This document shows positions 24,560 to 36,056 of a stretch of 64,000 nucleotides of DNA, one piece after another (within the stretch, counting starts at the first letter, position 1; each line of letters begins with the position of its first letter). A program made the translations under genes and the position numbers. This stretch comes from Lentinus brumalis (lineage: Eukaryota; Basidiomycota; Agaricomycetes; Polyporales; Polyporaceae), in contig MARA01000028.1 in assembly GCA_001792895.1 (NCBI GenBank), forward strand, positions 62,001 through 126,000. The letters run 5' to 3'. The notes beneath the pieces were generated by a model. It made no database searches. It saw only the letters and a list, made by a program, of their open reading frames with translations, and was not told the DNA's origin.

Positions 24560-25679
24560 AGGGCGCGGGCCCAACGCGGGCTTACGAAGCTCTGACGACA
24601 TACCAGATCCCAGACACTCGAACGCAATATCTTGCCTGTACAAAATGAAGCGTCCACCGGCTTGTCAATGTGATAAATGAGGCTTGATGGAGCAGCGGAC
24701 GTCCTCACGATATTCAATACCTGTGAATAGTTCGGTCACAGATACGTATGTCACCATGTGCCCGCCTTTGGGCAGGAAGTCGACACTCACGACAAGAGCC
24801 CATCCGTCTTACGGCCATGCACTTAGCTCGGAGCCTTGAGAGATCGCTGCGAGCGCAGCGGCGATCGCGGATATCATGTTCTCAGGCCTACAGAGTGCAT
24901 CAATTAGTCCAGCTGCAATGGAGACAGCAGGAGGCGAGAGAAACTTGTCCTTAAAAGATATAGACTCGCGATTCGGGATGCCACGGTCGCGCTCAGTCGC
25001 CGAGTGGCGCGTCGGCTCGAGAACTCAGAAGGAGAGCATTGATCAAAACACTTCGGCTCCGCAGCACTTAGGGAGGTGCTCAGAATAGAAGGAGGTAGGC
25101 CGCACCATGCTCAGGTTGTCTACCGATGCGAAGGTGCCGGCGTGGCGACGTGAACAGGAAGTATTGGAATCTCACAGAACTTGCTACCGCATGCACGACA
25201 ATACAGATGGACCGCAAATTTACTCCACGACGGCGACGAGGATCTCATCGACACGCAGTGCGTGGCGTAGAGCTCATCGCAGAGTCGCTGCAATGTCCTT
25301 CCGATGGCATGTTCGCACCTCAGTCCTCCCCAAGCGCACGACGCACGCAAATGTAGAGGAGCTTGCAACTGGGACCAATGAAAGCGACAGTGTGTTACGA
25401 ATAAGGTACGGGCACGGGAGAGTTTCAACCACCTCTCTAGTGCCGGAATGTGGAGGGTATCGAGGGAAGTTCAGTGGCCACACTATTGTCCACACATCCA
25501 AATGAGCTATCAAATTGTCACTGCACGGTGTAGAACGGATATATAGCTCACCGAAGCTCCCCAAATAGCACTTGGTTTGACACAGATGGTGGCGTTAATA
25601 GTGTCCTTCGGGGTGGTGGATGCATGGAGGGGCAGAGGGACTGTTTGACGTCCGAGTCACCAGGGACTCAGACGGATGG
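24560..25679. other. Intergenic region
   Basis: About 1.1 kb with only short, overlapping open frames on both strands and no recognisable motif. Confidence 0.5.
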
Positions 25680-25686
25680 TATAAAG
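25680..25686 (+). promoter_or_regulatory. TATA box of the pheromone precursor gene
   Basis: TATAAAG, 119 bases upstream of the pheromone ATG. The distance leaves room for a start site and a short leader with repeated CTCTCTC and CACTCAC tracts, typical of strongly expressed fungal genes. Confidence 0.6.
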
Positions 25687-25804
25687 ACAGCTCTCTCCGG
25701 GAGAGACATGACCAGACACACATTCATCGGTGAACCTGTCTACCACCAGCTCTCTCTCAGCTATCACTCACATACGCACTATCACCCACTCACCGTCTAT
25801 CACC

Positions 25805-25985
25805 ATGGACACGTTCACCATCGCACCTGCCGTCCCCGTCGAGGCCCCCGTTGAAACGACCGAAGGCGTCTTCGTTGACAGCGAGCAAGGGGGAAATGGC
25901 AATCAGACTGGTTCCCAATGTGTTATCGCCTGGTAAGCCTATTCGAAACAATGTACATGGCGGCATCTCACCGACGGTTGACAGA
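25805..25985 (+). CDS. CaaX lipopeptide mating-pheromone precursor
   Basis: A 42-codon precursor of the fungal farnesylated (a-factor-like) pheromone type. It starts MDTFTIAPAV, as many mushroom pheromone precursors do (MD-x-F). It has an acidic middle (ETTEGVFVDSEQ) and a Gly/Asn-rich tail (GGNGNQTGSQ), and ends in the prenylation box CVIA. Read without splicing, one extra Trp codon would follow the CaaX box. A canonical intron (GTAAGC at 25933 to CAG at 25984, 52 bases) splits the stop codon, so the spliced message reads CVIA then TGA. The expected processing is farnesylation and carboxymethylation of the Cys, with N-terminal cleavage perhaps near the Glu-Gln pair. A TATA box lies upstream. 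A Ste6-like exporter gene lies 5.4 kb downstream. No receptor gene is visible in the window. Confidence 0.85.
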
Positions 25986-27576
25986 GCGACAATGTCGTCG
26001 CGCAGTGCCTTTCCGACGAGTCAGTGGGGCCGCCCGTTCTCGGCGCGCCACTTTGCGAATGTGTTGATGCATTCCGGAGATACTTGGCATGTTAGATTCG
26101 TTGTATGTTCTTTGTCGTGATTTCGTACTTCAGACTGGAGTCTTCGATGTAAAGGAAGGTGGACGTACTATGCATTGATTATGAAGCGGAAGAGATCCGT
26201 GAGGCGAGGCGTGAGTCATCTCGACGCTGTATCGAGACTCAAGTCTGTACTCTACAGCAGCTCACGCCGTGAAGTGTTGCTAGAACAAGCGACGAACTTG
26301 TCAGCAGCGCTGCCCTTGAACGGGTAGTCACAAAGTTCGCGTGCCCTTGACAACGTTAAATATTTAGATTACCGTCAGCCAGTCCCCGACTTGGACTCAC
26401 AGCGACTAGAACGAGACAGGTGGGTTGGCAATCTGAGTTGATGCTAGAGGAGCTCATCTATGTATGAGGTTCGCGTCGTCCAGAGCAGCGATAGATTGTC
26501 AAAATACTCACAAGAAAAGCACGATCAGACGGTCAGTTGACCATACGTCGAGGCATGCACCGTACTTAGTCTGATATTAGCGGGAAGGAGTGGGAGTGCA
26601 ACGAGACAACGCACCAGGCGTGCGAAAATAGCGCAGTAGCAGCCGATGAGCAATCCGTACAGCTCGTAGTCTTCAGTGACGCAATGGGGCAGGCTTGACG
26701 AGATGGAATTGCTTTAGCGCAAGACCTCCTTGATGGCTGCGCTGACGTAGACGAGTCAAAATCAGGAATGCGGTCAGGACCAACGACTTCATTCAGCTTT
26801 CTGAAGGACTTCGGAGTGAAGCGACAACGCGAGGATACGGGGACGGGCGGGGAGTTCGTGTATAAGTTCAAGTTTAATCAGTCACCTGAGTGTCTGGTCA
26901 ATATGGCTTGAAGAAAGAGAGCAATGAAGCGCTCTCCGATGGCGAGTCTAGGATATGCGTACGTCACGGTAGTCAAGTACATAAGTACGCGCGTCGCGCT
27001 CTCGACGCGTTTGTGGCTGAAGTTTGAGCGGCGCCTCAAAAGTTCCTACCAAGCGACTCGGAGTGTTTTCCTTAACCACCGCTCACGCGCACGCCTCATT
27101 GCCATCGAGCTCCTACAATCTCCTGACATACCTCTCGCTGAAACGCCCTCCCGCGCTCGTGGGTGCCAGTGAACCCAGTACTTGGCTCGATTAGAAGGTC
27201 ATGCTAGTATAGCGACAGCTCTTACCGCTCACGGTCGAGAACATAACTGCCTGACTCTTGCTAGTGTTACCTCCTTGATGCCTCGCCAGCAAATACGCCG
27301 TCTTTCTCGGGAACGACGCGCTCGACAAAACGAAATCAACATCTCTGCGGACTTTCATAGGCCGGGGTCGAAGCACGTTCGTCACTATTATAGGATCATC
27401 CTTTCCCTCCGCATGGCAGAGCGCTGATGTTGGGAGCCGCGGCTCTCTCAACTGTAGACTGTGCCTGCATCTTCCTGTCAAACTGTCCACTGTTCGGACA
27501 TGCGTGAAGCCGAGCTGCTATAAGTCTCCGAAGGCGTCGTCCCCCTCGCTGTCGAGCCCTTGCTCCGCGCACCACC
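25986..27576. other. Intergenic region
   Basis: About 1.6 kb between the pheromone gene and the oxidase. I found no further CaaX-ended small frame, receptor-like membrane protein or repeat here. Short frames (for example 26924-27172, plus) lack motifs. Confidence 0.5.
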
Positions 27577-30095
27577 ATGGCTGGATCCTCCGCAACTCAC
27601 GAATCCAAGGGCGATGCGCACGATCTTGCACGCGATCACGCTCCCACGATTGCCAATGGGACTAAATCCGCCAGCGGACGACCCCGCAAGCCGCTGATCA
27701 TCCTAGCGGTCATCGTCGCGGCCTTCGTAGTTCTGGGACTGGCACTTGGACTAGGACTGGGGCTTGGACTGAAACACAAGCATTCCTCGGATGCTGCCAG
27801 CGCCAATCCTACCGCGACCACCACGAACCTTCAGAATGTCGCGACCCCCAAGTCCGCCGACGCCTTCTTGTCCGCGGATATCGTCGACGAGCCCCCAACG
27901 ACGCGCACGTACAACTTCACCGTGGAGGAGCGCACGGGCTCGCCTGACGGCGTACAAAAGCGCATGCTCGTCGTGAACGGGCAGTATCCGGGACCCACGA
28001 TTGAGGCCAACGGTGGAGATCGGATTGTGGTCAATGTCACGAACAAGGTGTCGAACTCTACGTAAGTTCTCACGACCCGATTCTGGTGAAGCGTGATGCT
28101 CAAGTGTATCAACAGGTCAATTCATTGGCATGGTCTATACCAGTAAGTAGCAGAGCTCCGTCGGCGCAATGCAACGCTGATTCGCGACGCAGACGAGGGA
28201 CGAACTTCTACGACGGATCCATGGCCATCACACAGTGCGGCATCCCAACCGGCGAATCGATGGTATACAACTTTACGGTACGCCGCGGGATGCCTTCGCT
28301 CTCTACAGGGTGGACTCTGAGGCGTTCGCCACATACAGTTCGACGGTTTCGTGGGTAGTACTTGGTGGCATGCCCGTATGTGACTTCAAGACTGCTGAAA
28401 GCGTTGCATCTTCTGACTTCCACGCAGATGCTGGGACGCAGTATACCGATGGCATCACTGGTGCATGTAAGCTTCGAGTCTATTCTAACTTCGGGGAAGA
28501 ATCCTGTGTTCATCGTTCACCTCTTTCCAGTGATTATTCATGCCAAGAACGAGTCGGTGCCCACATACGACGGTGATATCGTACTTCAGCTCGCTGACCT
28601 CTATCACGGTTTTTCTCCCGACCTCCTCAACCTGTACCACACACCTGGCGGCATCGACGGCACCCCTGGAAATGAGCCTGTACCTGACGGCGGAACGATC
28701 AACGGCGTCGGACAGTATGGCCCCTCCAACACCTCGTTCTTCAACGTTACCCTCGAGTCCAACAAGACGTACCGCCTGCGTCTCGTCAACACCGGCAGCT
28801 TCGTGGCGATGGAGTTCTCCGTCGACAACCATACTCTTGAGGTCATCGAGGCAGATGGGACGGCCGTCGAGCCCTTCGCGGTATCGAGCCTGTCCATAGC
28901 GGTCGCTCAGCGGTACAGTGTACTCTTGAGGACGAACCAAACCGCTGGTGCATACTGGTTCCGATCGGGACTCGACCAGGACGCATTCACAGTAAGCACT
29001 CTCCATCCTCGCTCAAGGAGTATCCTTCCCCTGACCTATGTCTCTCAGTACGATAACCCTGGAGTCCAGACTGAGATCAGGGGAATCGTTCGCTATGGTG
29101 TAGACAACGCCACGATCCCGGATGTCGCGCTTCTCGACAGCCCGCCGAGCCTCCCGGATGGCGCACCGGGCGACTTGGACACGACAGACCTGGTACCTGT
29201 CGATGGAGGACCGGCTCCGGACTCCACATTGTAAGCAAATCCAGGCTCTGCACCCACTTCGAAGTCCTCACTTCCTCCGCAGCAGCGTATACTTGACGAT
29301 ATCCATGCAGTATGCCAGCGGGCCGGATTACCTGTCACGCTTCCTCTCTTTCATCAATAGCACAGTACGTCGGCCCACAGATTTCGCGTTTGCCTTAAGG
29401 CAGAGTCGCTGACGTGCCTCTCGCCTCCACGCTACTTAGTCATGGGAGCCGCTCTTGAAGACGTCAAGTCTCTTCGCACACCTCGGGAATCACACTGTAG
29501 ATGGCTCCGCGACACTTGCCGACTCGCAGCTCGTCACGACCGTCAACGAGGTCCATGTTGTCGACATGATCATCGACAATTTGGACGATGGGGACCATCC
29601 CTTTCACTTGCATGGTCATAAGGTGCGTCTGCATATCTCAAACTCTCATCGCCGAGTCCCCTTCGTTGACGCGTCGTCACCTGTCATTTTTGCTCAGTTT
29701 TGGATTATGCAGTCCGGTGTGGGACGCTACCAAGGCGAGTCGGTCGACAACGAGCATCCTATGCAGTCAGTGTTCCGTCGCACACCTTGCTGTTTTGCAG
29801 GTTGCCATTACTCACGCGCTGCTCGACAACCAGGCGGGATACGCTCGTCATACCGGCGTACACACATGTCGTCCTCCGCTTCGTCGGCGACAACCCCGGC
29901 TTCTGGGCGTTCCACTGCCATATCCAGTGGCACATGGTGAGTCGTGCGTCTTTTGCGGCTGGAGGTATGGATAGCTGACTAGCTCCCGAACCATCGTAGG
30001 CCGCGGGTCTGCTCTTCCAGCTCAACATGCTGCCGTCGGAGAGCAGCAAGTTCAATATTCCTCAGTACATGGTCGACCAGTGTCAAAGGGCATAA
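27577..30095 (+). CDS. Membrane-anchored multicopper oxidase (laccase/ferroxidase family)
   Basis: Copper enzyme that oxidises phenols or metal ions and reduces O2 to water. The start MAGSSATHESK is followed by a single hydrophobic span (about residues 38-64, LIILAVIVAAFVVLGLALGL) just after basic residues. This implies a type II membrane protein with the enzyme outside the cell, rather than a classic signal peptide. All four copper motifs are present after splicing: HWHGLY (about 28130), WWHAHAG (joined across an intron at about 28375-28430), HPFHLHGHKFW (about 29600, joined across an intron) and FHCHIQWHMAAGLL (about 29915-30010). The residue at the usual type 1 axial position is Leu. Many short introns (about nine) are needed. 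The stop follows VDQCQRA at 30095. Whether it acts on phenols or iron cannot be read from sequence alone. Confidence 0.88.
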
Positions 30096-30548
30096 GGATG
30101 ACGCTCGCGGTCTGAATTATTTGCACTTCAGGATGAGCTCAGGAGTGAGTATGATGAAGAATTTCCATCGCATCGTTGTATTGCAGAAAGCACGACTCGG
30201 GGATGTGCTGCGATTATGCATCCGACTAAACACGGGCATGTTGTGGCAATCGGTGTTGAGACTCAAACTACACTGCTGTACACATCGACTGCTTCAAAAC
30301 ACCAGCAATCGTCCGGGAAGATCCCAGGAAAAACACAGAAGACTCCGCGAAGACGCGGGCGGCGAGAGAGAAGCCACAGATTAGCCGCAAATGGCAATTA
30401 CACGATCACGTGACATTAATTAGACGACGCGTCTCTGCAGAGGTTCGAGCGAATAGTACTTGTGAGTACTGCGTCATCGACCAGGAGCGGGCCTCGTATA
30501 CGTCATCCTGTCGAGAGCAACTTGAGGAGGAAGTCCCTCTGGGCCCAG

Positions 30549-30556
30549 TATATAAA
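30549..30556 (+). promoter_or_regulatory. TATA box (TATATAAA)
   Basis: A consensus TATATAAA followed by a pyrimidine-rich, CCACC/CTCC-rich stretch like a transcript start. The nearest large downstream gene start is the transporter ATG 840 bases away, so this may drive a long 5' leader (possibly spliced) or a separate short transcript. The first ATG after it (30667) opens only 12 codons. Confidence 0.45.
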
Positions 30557-30875
30557 CCCAGCCTCCAGCTTGGACTCCAGCTTTACCACCCACCGCTTCC
30601 AAGCACATCGACCCTGTGCTCCAGCTCCTCTGCGACATCCCTCGCTCTCCCTGAGCTTACGCGTTGATGCCGACTGTCCGCACTGTCCCGCGCAAGTGGC
30701 ACTAGTTTTACTATCAGTGATGATCACCTCTGCGCGACGCATTCACAGCGTGCCCGCTATCATATCGCTCTGGGGTCTCAGGTGAGTTACCGTGCTGTGC
30801 TTGGACCCGGTCCACTGCGGGTATGCGGGGTAGTCGCGGCTATGTAGAGTCATTTTAACCTTTGAAGGCAGATGT

Positions 30876-30932
30876 CTCTAGGGGCAGGTGAAACGGTGGC
30901 ACGCTCTAGGGGCAACTGAAACAGGTGGCAAC
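30876..30932. repeat. 28-29-bp tandem repeat, two copies
   Basis: Two adjacent copies of a unit beginning CTCTAGGGGCA and containing TGAAAC and GGTGGCA, differing at a few bases. Its position upstream of the transporter makes a regulatory role possible; no known factor site is assigned. Confidence 0.7.
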
Positions 30933-31397
30933 TTGTCGATAGCCACCAAGACGCGACGATGAACCGCGTATATGCGCCTTTCCTACGCAGGTGAGTGCTT
31001 TGCTCTCCAAAACCTAGGCTCAGCTTATGCTTGCCTCACAGTTTCGGGACGTGCTCGCTGCGACGGACGTTGCACTCTGCCCTCGGTGACTCCAGGGCGC
31101 GTCGGCGACTGTCGGCGAGTCAATGAGGACGGCGGGCTACGGCGGGCCGACCGTGGGTGCGTGCCTGATCGCGACAATAGGCTCGGTGAGCGCCCGCCCG
31201 ATGGTCTATTGTCGGCCACGTGGGCGCGTACCGGACGCGCCGCGGCACAATGCCCGGCGTCTGTTTGCGCTATTGTCTCCTCCCTGTGCAAAGACGATTG
31301 TCTGGCTGAACAAAACAATGGACAAAACCCATGGAGTCGCTCTGCGGAACATCCCCCTTTCCAGTCCCTCCTTTCCTCTTCTCTCTCTGCATCCACG

Positions 31398-34300
31398 ATG
31401 CGCCGTCCGACGAGCCTCGTCGACATTGATACGACTTCCACGACCAGCATGACCGACGCATCTACTCTGCACCTCCCCCAATCCGCGACTTCCCTCACCG
31501 CACCGGCAGAGGCCACGGCTCCTACTTCGCAATGCACACCTCCCCAGGCATCTATCTCACTTCTGTTCTCACTTCTCTCCCGTCGCGACTTCTTCGTCCT
31601 CGTCCTCCCGGCCATTCTCACTTCGCTCTTCGCGGGAGGCGTCGCGCCATTCATGACCTATGTCATTGGTCGGTCCTTTGACTCTTTTGCGGCTTTTCCG
31701 ACCGGTCCCAACCCCTCCGAGGACGCCAAGCACGCACTACTCCGCGGCGTTGGCCTTGCAGCTCTTGAGCTGGTGGGCTTGGCTGTCGGCGCACTCGCCC
31801 TCAGCAGCGTCACTTCGAGTCTCTGGATCTGGACCGGTGAGCGCAATCTCGTCGCCGTTCGCAAGCAGATATATTCGGCCGTCACCCGCAAGGACATGGT
31901 CTGGTTTGACACCAAGATGGGCTCCGAAGAATCCGTGCAGGCCGTTGAGGGTGACGGCCCCATCGGCGCTGGTGGTCTCATGGCGAACTTTGCTCGGTAC
32001 GTGCGTTCTTTTAGACAATGCAGCTAGTGCTGACATCTTGTAGGGAAACCGACGAGGTCCGCGCGGCCTCCTCGCTTGCAGCGGGCATGGTTGTCCAGTA
32101 CACGACAACGTTCCTGACGTCGCTCGTGTTGGCGTTCGTCTGGTCCTGGTCGTTGACCCTCGTCATTCTCTCCGCGGTCCCCCTCCTGATGATCATCCAG
32201 ACCCTCTCCCAAGGCTTCGTCGGCCCTCGTCTCGCCGCTGAGCGCGCCCACAGTGCCTCCGCTGCGACTCTCGTCGACCGCGCGGTTGCGGCCATTGCGA
32301 CTGTGAAGGCCTTCAACGCTGAAACCCACGAGGAGGAGCAACTTGGGACCACGCTCGAGAAGATTCGTCGTGCCGCTATCAAGTGCCACGCCGTCTGGGG
32401 TGTCAGCACCGCCGCATCGCAGTTCGTCATGATGGCGATGTTCGTGCAGGCGTTCTGGTTCGGGTCGAAGCTCGTCCGCGACGGCACCATCTCTCCCGGC
32501 ACCGTGATGTCCGTCTTCTGGGCGTGCCTGATCGCGACGAGCAACCTGCAGATGTGCATTCCTCAGCTCATCGTCCTCACCAAGGGCAAGTTCGCGATGG
32601 TGTCGCTCATGACACTGGCACAGTCTCGGTCGGACGTCACCCCTTACGGCGGTGTCCTCCTGTCGCCCACCAAGCCCCACCGTCGCCCGTCGATCTTCCG
32701 GAGAATCCGTCCCGCGCATTGCCGCGGTCACTTCGAGTTGAGCGACGTCTCCTTCGCCTACCCGTCGCGTCCGACGCTGCCGGTTCTCCAGGACATTTCC
32801 ATATTCCTCCCACCTCAGGAGATGTCGTTCATCGTTGGCGGTTCCGGGTCTGGGAAGTCGACGCTAGCGCAATTACTGCTGCGTATGTACAACCCGACCT
32901 CTGGTTCCATCTTTTTGGACGATCAGGAGCTGGGCTTCCTCGACGAGGACTTCACTCGCGCAAATATCGCCGCAGTCTCGCAGAACTGCATCCTCTTTGA
33001 CATGAGTGTCCACGACAACGTCGCGATGGGAGTTGCAGGCCATGGTAGCTCTCGCAAACCCTCCGACGTCACGCGGGAAGAAGTTATGAGAGTCTGCCGC
33101 GCCGCGCTCATGCACGAGTTTGTCCGCGACCTCCCCGACGGCTACGACACGCAACTGGGCAATAGCGGCGCCAACCTCTCCGGCGGTCAGAAGCAGCGAT
33201 TAGCAATTGCGCGTGCGCTTTTGCGTAACCCCACAGTCCTTATTCTTGGTAAGTAAGGATCATGGCTCGCTCTTCCTTCCTCGACTAACACACTGGTCTA
33301 CAGATGAGGCGACGTCCGCGCTGGACGCGACCTCTCGCATTCTCGTTTTCGAGGCGATCAAGCGCTGGCGCCGAAACATGACCACTATCGTCATCACTCA
33401 CGACCTCTCCCAGGTCAGCTCGGACGACTTCGTTCACGTTCTCAAGGACGGCCGACTCGTTGAACAAGGCTTCCGCCATGAGCTGGAGTCTTTCGATAGC
33501 GAGTTCAGTCATATGGCATGTACGCAAGACGCAACCGGCGGCTTCAAGGAGAAGGATGTCGAAGATGAGGCCGAGGAACTCCCCATTGAGGCCATCCTCG
33601 ACCAGCAGGACGAGGAGAAGCAGGAGGAGCTTGAGGCTGTCACCATGAGTACACGCGCCCTTCGCCACCACAGCATCGCCCCTTCGACATTCCGCCCGCT
33701 CACTCTCGGTAACTGGATGTTCGATGCCATCGCCGAGCTGACAAAGAATGGCCCCGCTCCCGCGGTCGCTGCTACTCGCGAGTCTCGCCCCCTCAGCCGC
33801 TTCGTGCCCGCCGACACAATCGCTGGCATCACCAGTACCAGCGAGGCCGCGGGGGCAAGAAGTTCCGCAGGCGCACACTTCACATCGCCGTCCCTGAGGT
33901 CGAGGTTCCTGCCCCTCTTCCCACCGCGTCGAGCAACCGGTTCAGCCTCCAGTTCACTCCCACCTCCCCGACGCTCTGCAGTACACCGAGGTCCTTCGCC
34001 CAATCGATGGTGGAGGACGACGAGGCCTTTGAGAAGGACAAGGCCGCGATGCAGCGTAGTGCGGCTCGAGCGAGCGAGCGTCGACACCATGAGCAGCGTC
34101 GCAATCTCACGCGCGACGTCCACCTCGATGCCGTCATCGTCGAGAAGGTCGAGGACGTGCCGGAGGAAACATCGGTCCAAAAGGAGGCTGATATCTCCTT
34201 CTGGCAGCTCATTCGTGACATCTACCCTACGCTCCCGAACAAACCCCTCATCCTCCTCGGCATGGTCATCTGCGTCTTGAGCGGCACGATCACTCCGCTC

Positions 34301-36056
34301 TTCTCGTACTTGCTCTCGCGCCTCTTCTTCGAGGTGTCGAACGGTGCGCGCAACGTGTCCATCATCAACATCTACGGCGGTATCGTGCTCGCGGTCGCAG
34401 CCGCGGATGGCCTCTTCATCGGCCTCAAGATCTTCATCATGGAGAACGCGGCGATGGACTGGGTGACCCACATCCGCGAGGCGTGCTTCAAGCGCGTGCT
34501 CGGGCAGGACAAGAAGTGGTTCGACAAGACCGAGAATGCGCCCGTCCGCCTCGTACAGATCCTCATCAAGGACGGCGACGACGCTCGCGCTCTCATCGCG
34601 AGCGTGCTCTGCCAGACTCTCGTCGTCTCTGCGATGCTCGGCGTCGGGCTCATCTGGGCGCTCGCCCGTGGGTGGCAGCTCACTCTTGTCGGCTTCGCGA
34701 TTGCGCCGGTCTTCGCTGGTGTCATGGCGCTGCAGTCGAACCTCGTCTCCAAGTGCGAGGTGCGCAACAAGCGTGCGCGCGAGGAGGTTGCGAAGCAGTA
34801 CTACGACGTGAGTGGATCTGCATTTGCTCCACGGGTTACCACACGATGCTCATCTTACTTTACTTCAGGCGATCTCAAACGTCCGTGCCATCCGTGCGAT
34901 GGGCTTCGAGGACGCGTTCCAGGAGAAGTTCGATACCGCTGTCGACTCAGCGCTGACTACTGGTGTGCGCGGCGCCTTCGTTGAGGGCTGCACATACGGT
35001 GTCGCGAGCGCTCTCATCTACCTCGCCGAGGCCCTTTTGTTCTACGTCGGCGCCGTTCTTATCGCCAAAGGCACCTACTCTTATCTGCAGATGATCCAAA
35101 CTCTGCAGCTGGTTGTCTTCTCCGTTTCCATCGGTTCCCAGCTCATGGCATTCAGTAAGTATTTGCTATCATCCTGGTCTCGCGTGACGGATTGCTGACT
35201 ATCTTGTGCAGCTCACCGCATTGCCAAGGCTACTCGTGCCACTCGCGACTTCAATCGTCTTCTGAAGCTCTCCACTGCGACGGACGAGTCCAAGGGCATC
35301 CTTACCCCCGACCTCTCCGGCCCCGTGTCATTCACCAACGTCACCTTCTCGTACCCCGAGCGCCCCGACGTTCCCGTCCTTCGTAACCTCTTCGTGGAAG
35401 TCCGCGAGAACGAGTGCGTTGCGATCGTCGGCTCTTCCGGCTCTGGCAAGTCCACGATGGCGGCGCTCCTGCAACGCCTCTACGAGCCCGACACCGGCTG
35501 CGTCGCGATCGGTCCTCACGTCCTGCGCTCAACGGACGTACACTACCTCCGCGACCACGTCTCCGTCGTCAGCCAGCAGCCGAACCTGTTCGACGCTTCG
35601 ATAGCGGAGAACATTCGGTACGGCAACAAGTCGCTCTCGATGGAGGACATCCGCCGCGCCGCAAAGGCCGCGAACGTGCACGAATTCGTCGAGTCGCTGC
35701 CGAAGGGGTACGACACGCCCGTCGGCGAGAACGCGTCGCTCATTTCTGGCGGGCAGGCGCAGCGTCTGCAGATCGCGCGTGCGCTGGCGCGCCCAGCACG
35801 CATCCTCATCCTCGACGAGTGCACGTCGGCGCTCGACGCAGCGAACCAGGCGGCGGTGATGGAGACGCTCCAGGAGGCGAAGGTCGGGCGGACCACGCTG
35901 GTCGTGACCCACAAGCTCGCGATGATGCGCATGTGCGACCGCATCCTTGTCGTTCACGAGGGCGTCATCGCCGAGCAGGGGACGTACGAGGACCTCATGG
36001 AGAAGCGCGGTGTCTTTGCGCAGCTCGCGAGCGGCGGCGAGTGGATGAGCGACTGA
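31398..36056 (+). CDS. ste6: Full-length ABCB transporter, probable a-factor-type pheromone exporter (Ste6-like); frameshifted in this sequence
   Basis: Two membrane-domain plus nucleotide-binding halves in one chain, the layout of ABCB exporters including Ste6, which secretes farnesylated pheromone. Half 1: membrane spans from about residue 60, Walker A GGSGSGKSTLAQ (about 32835), signature LSGGQKQRLAIARALL, Walker B VLILDEATSALD joined across an intron at 33249-33303. An acidic linker follows. Half 2: spans from about 34240, Walker A GSSGSGKSTM (about 35430), ISGGQAQRLQIARALA, LILDECTSALD, H-loop VVTHK. Further introns lie at 31997-32043, about 34808-34868 and about 35155-35212. The linker breaks frame at a GGGGG run (33851-33855); one added G restores GGKKFRRRTLHIAVPEVEV. 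The Ste6 call rests on overall resemblance to basidiomycete Ste6 proteins and on the nearby pheromone gene. A general drug exporter is the alternative. Confidence 0.82.

Larger units (their letters stand above)
30096..31397. other. Long upstream region of the Ste6-like gene
   Basis: About 1.3 kb with no convincing coding sequence. It holds a strong TATA box and a tandem repeat, listed separately. A 209-codon minus-strand open frame overlapping the start of the transporter gene (31025-31654) is a GC-rich shadow and is not called. Confidence 0.5.

Noticed and set aside
25851..26120. 89-codon frame overlapping the pheromone gene and ending CSLS
   Set aside because: The last four residues look vaguely like a CaaX box, but the body has no pheromone-precursor features and it overlaps the better-supported gene in another frame.
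31025..31654. 209-codon minus-strand frame
   Set aside because: It is antisense to the first exon of the ABC transporter and shows only Arg/Ser/Gly-rich composition.
33836..33875. A tiny intron to explain the frame change in the transporter linker
   Set aside because: The only GT..AG pairs give 25-36 base introns, shorter than any other in the window. A missing G in the GGGGG run gives a smoother protein.
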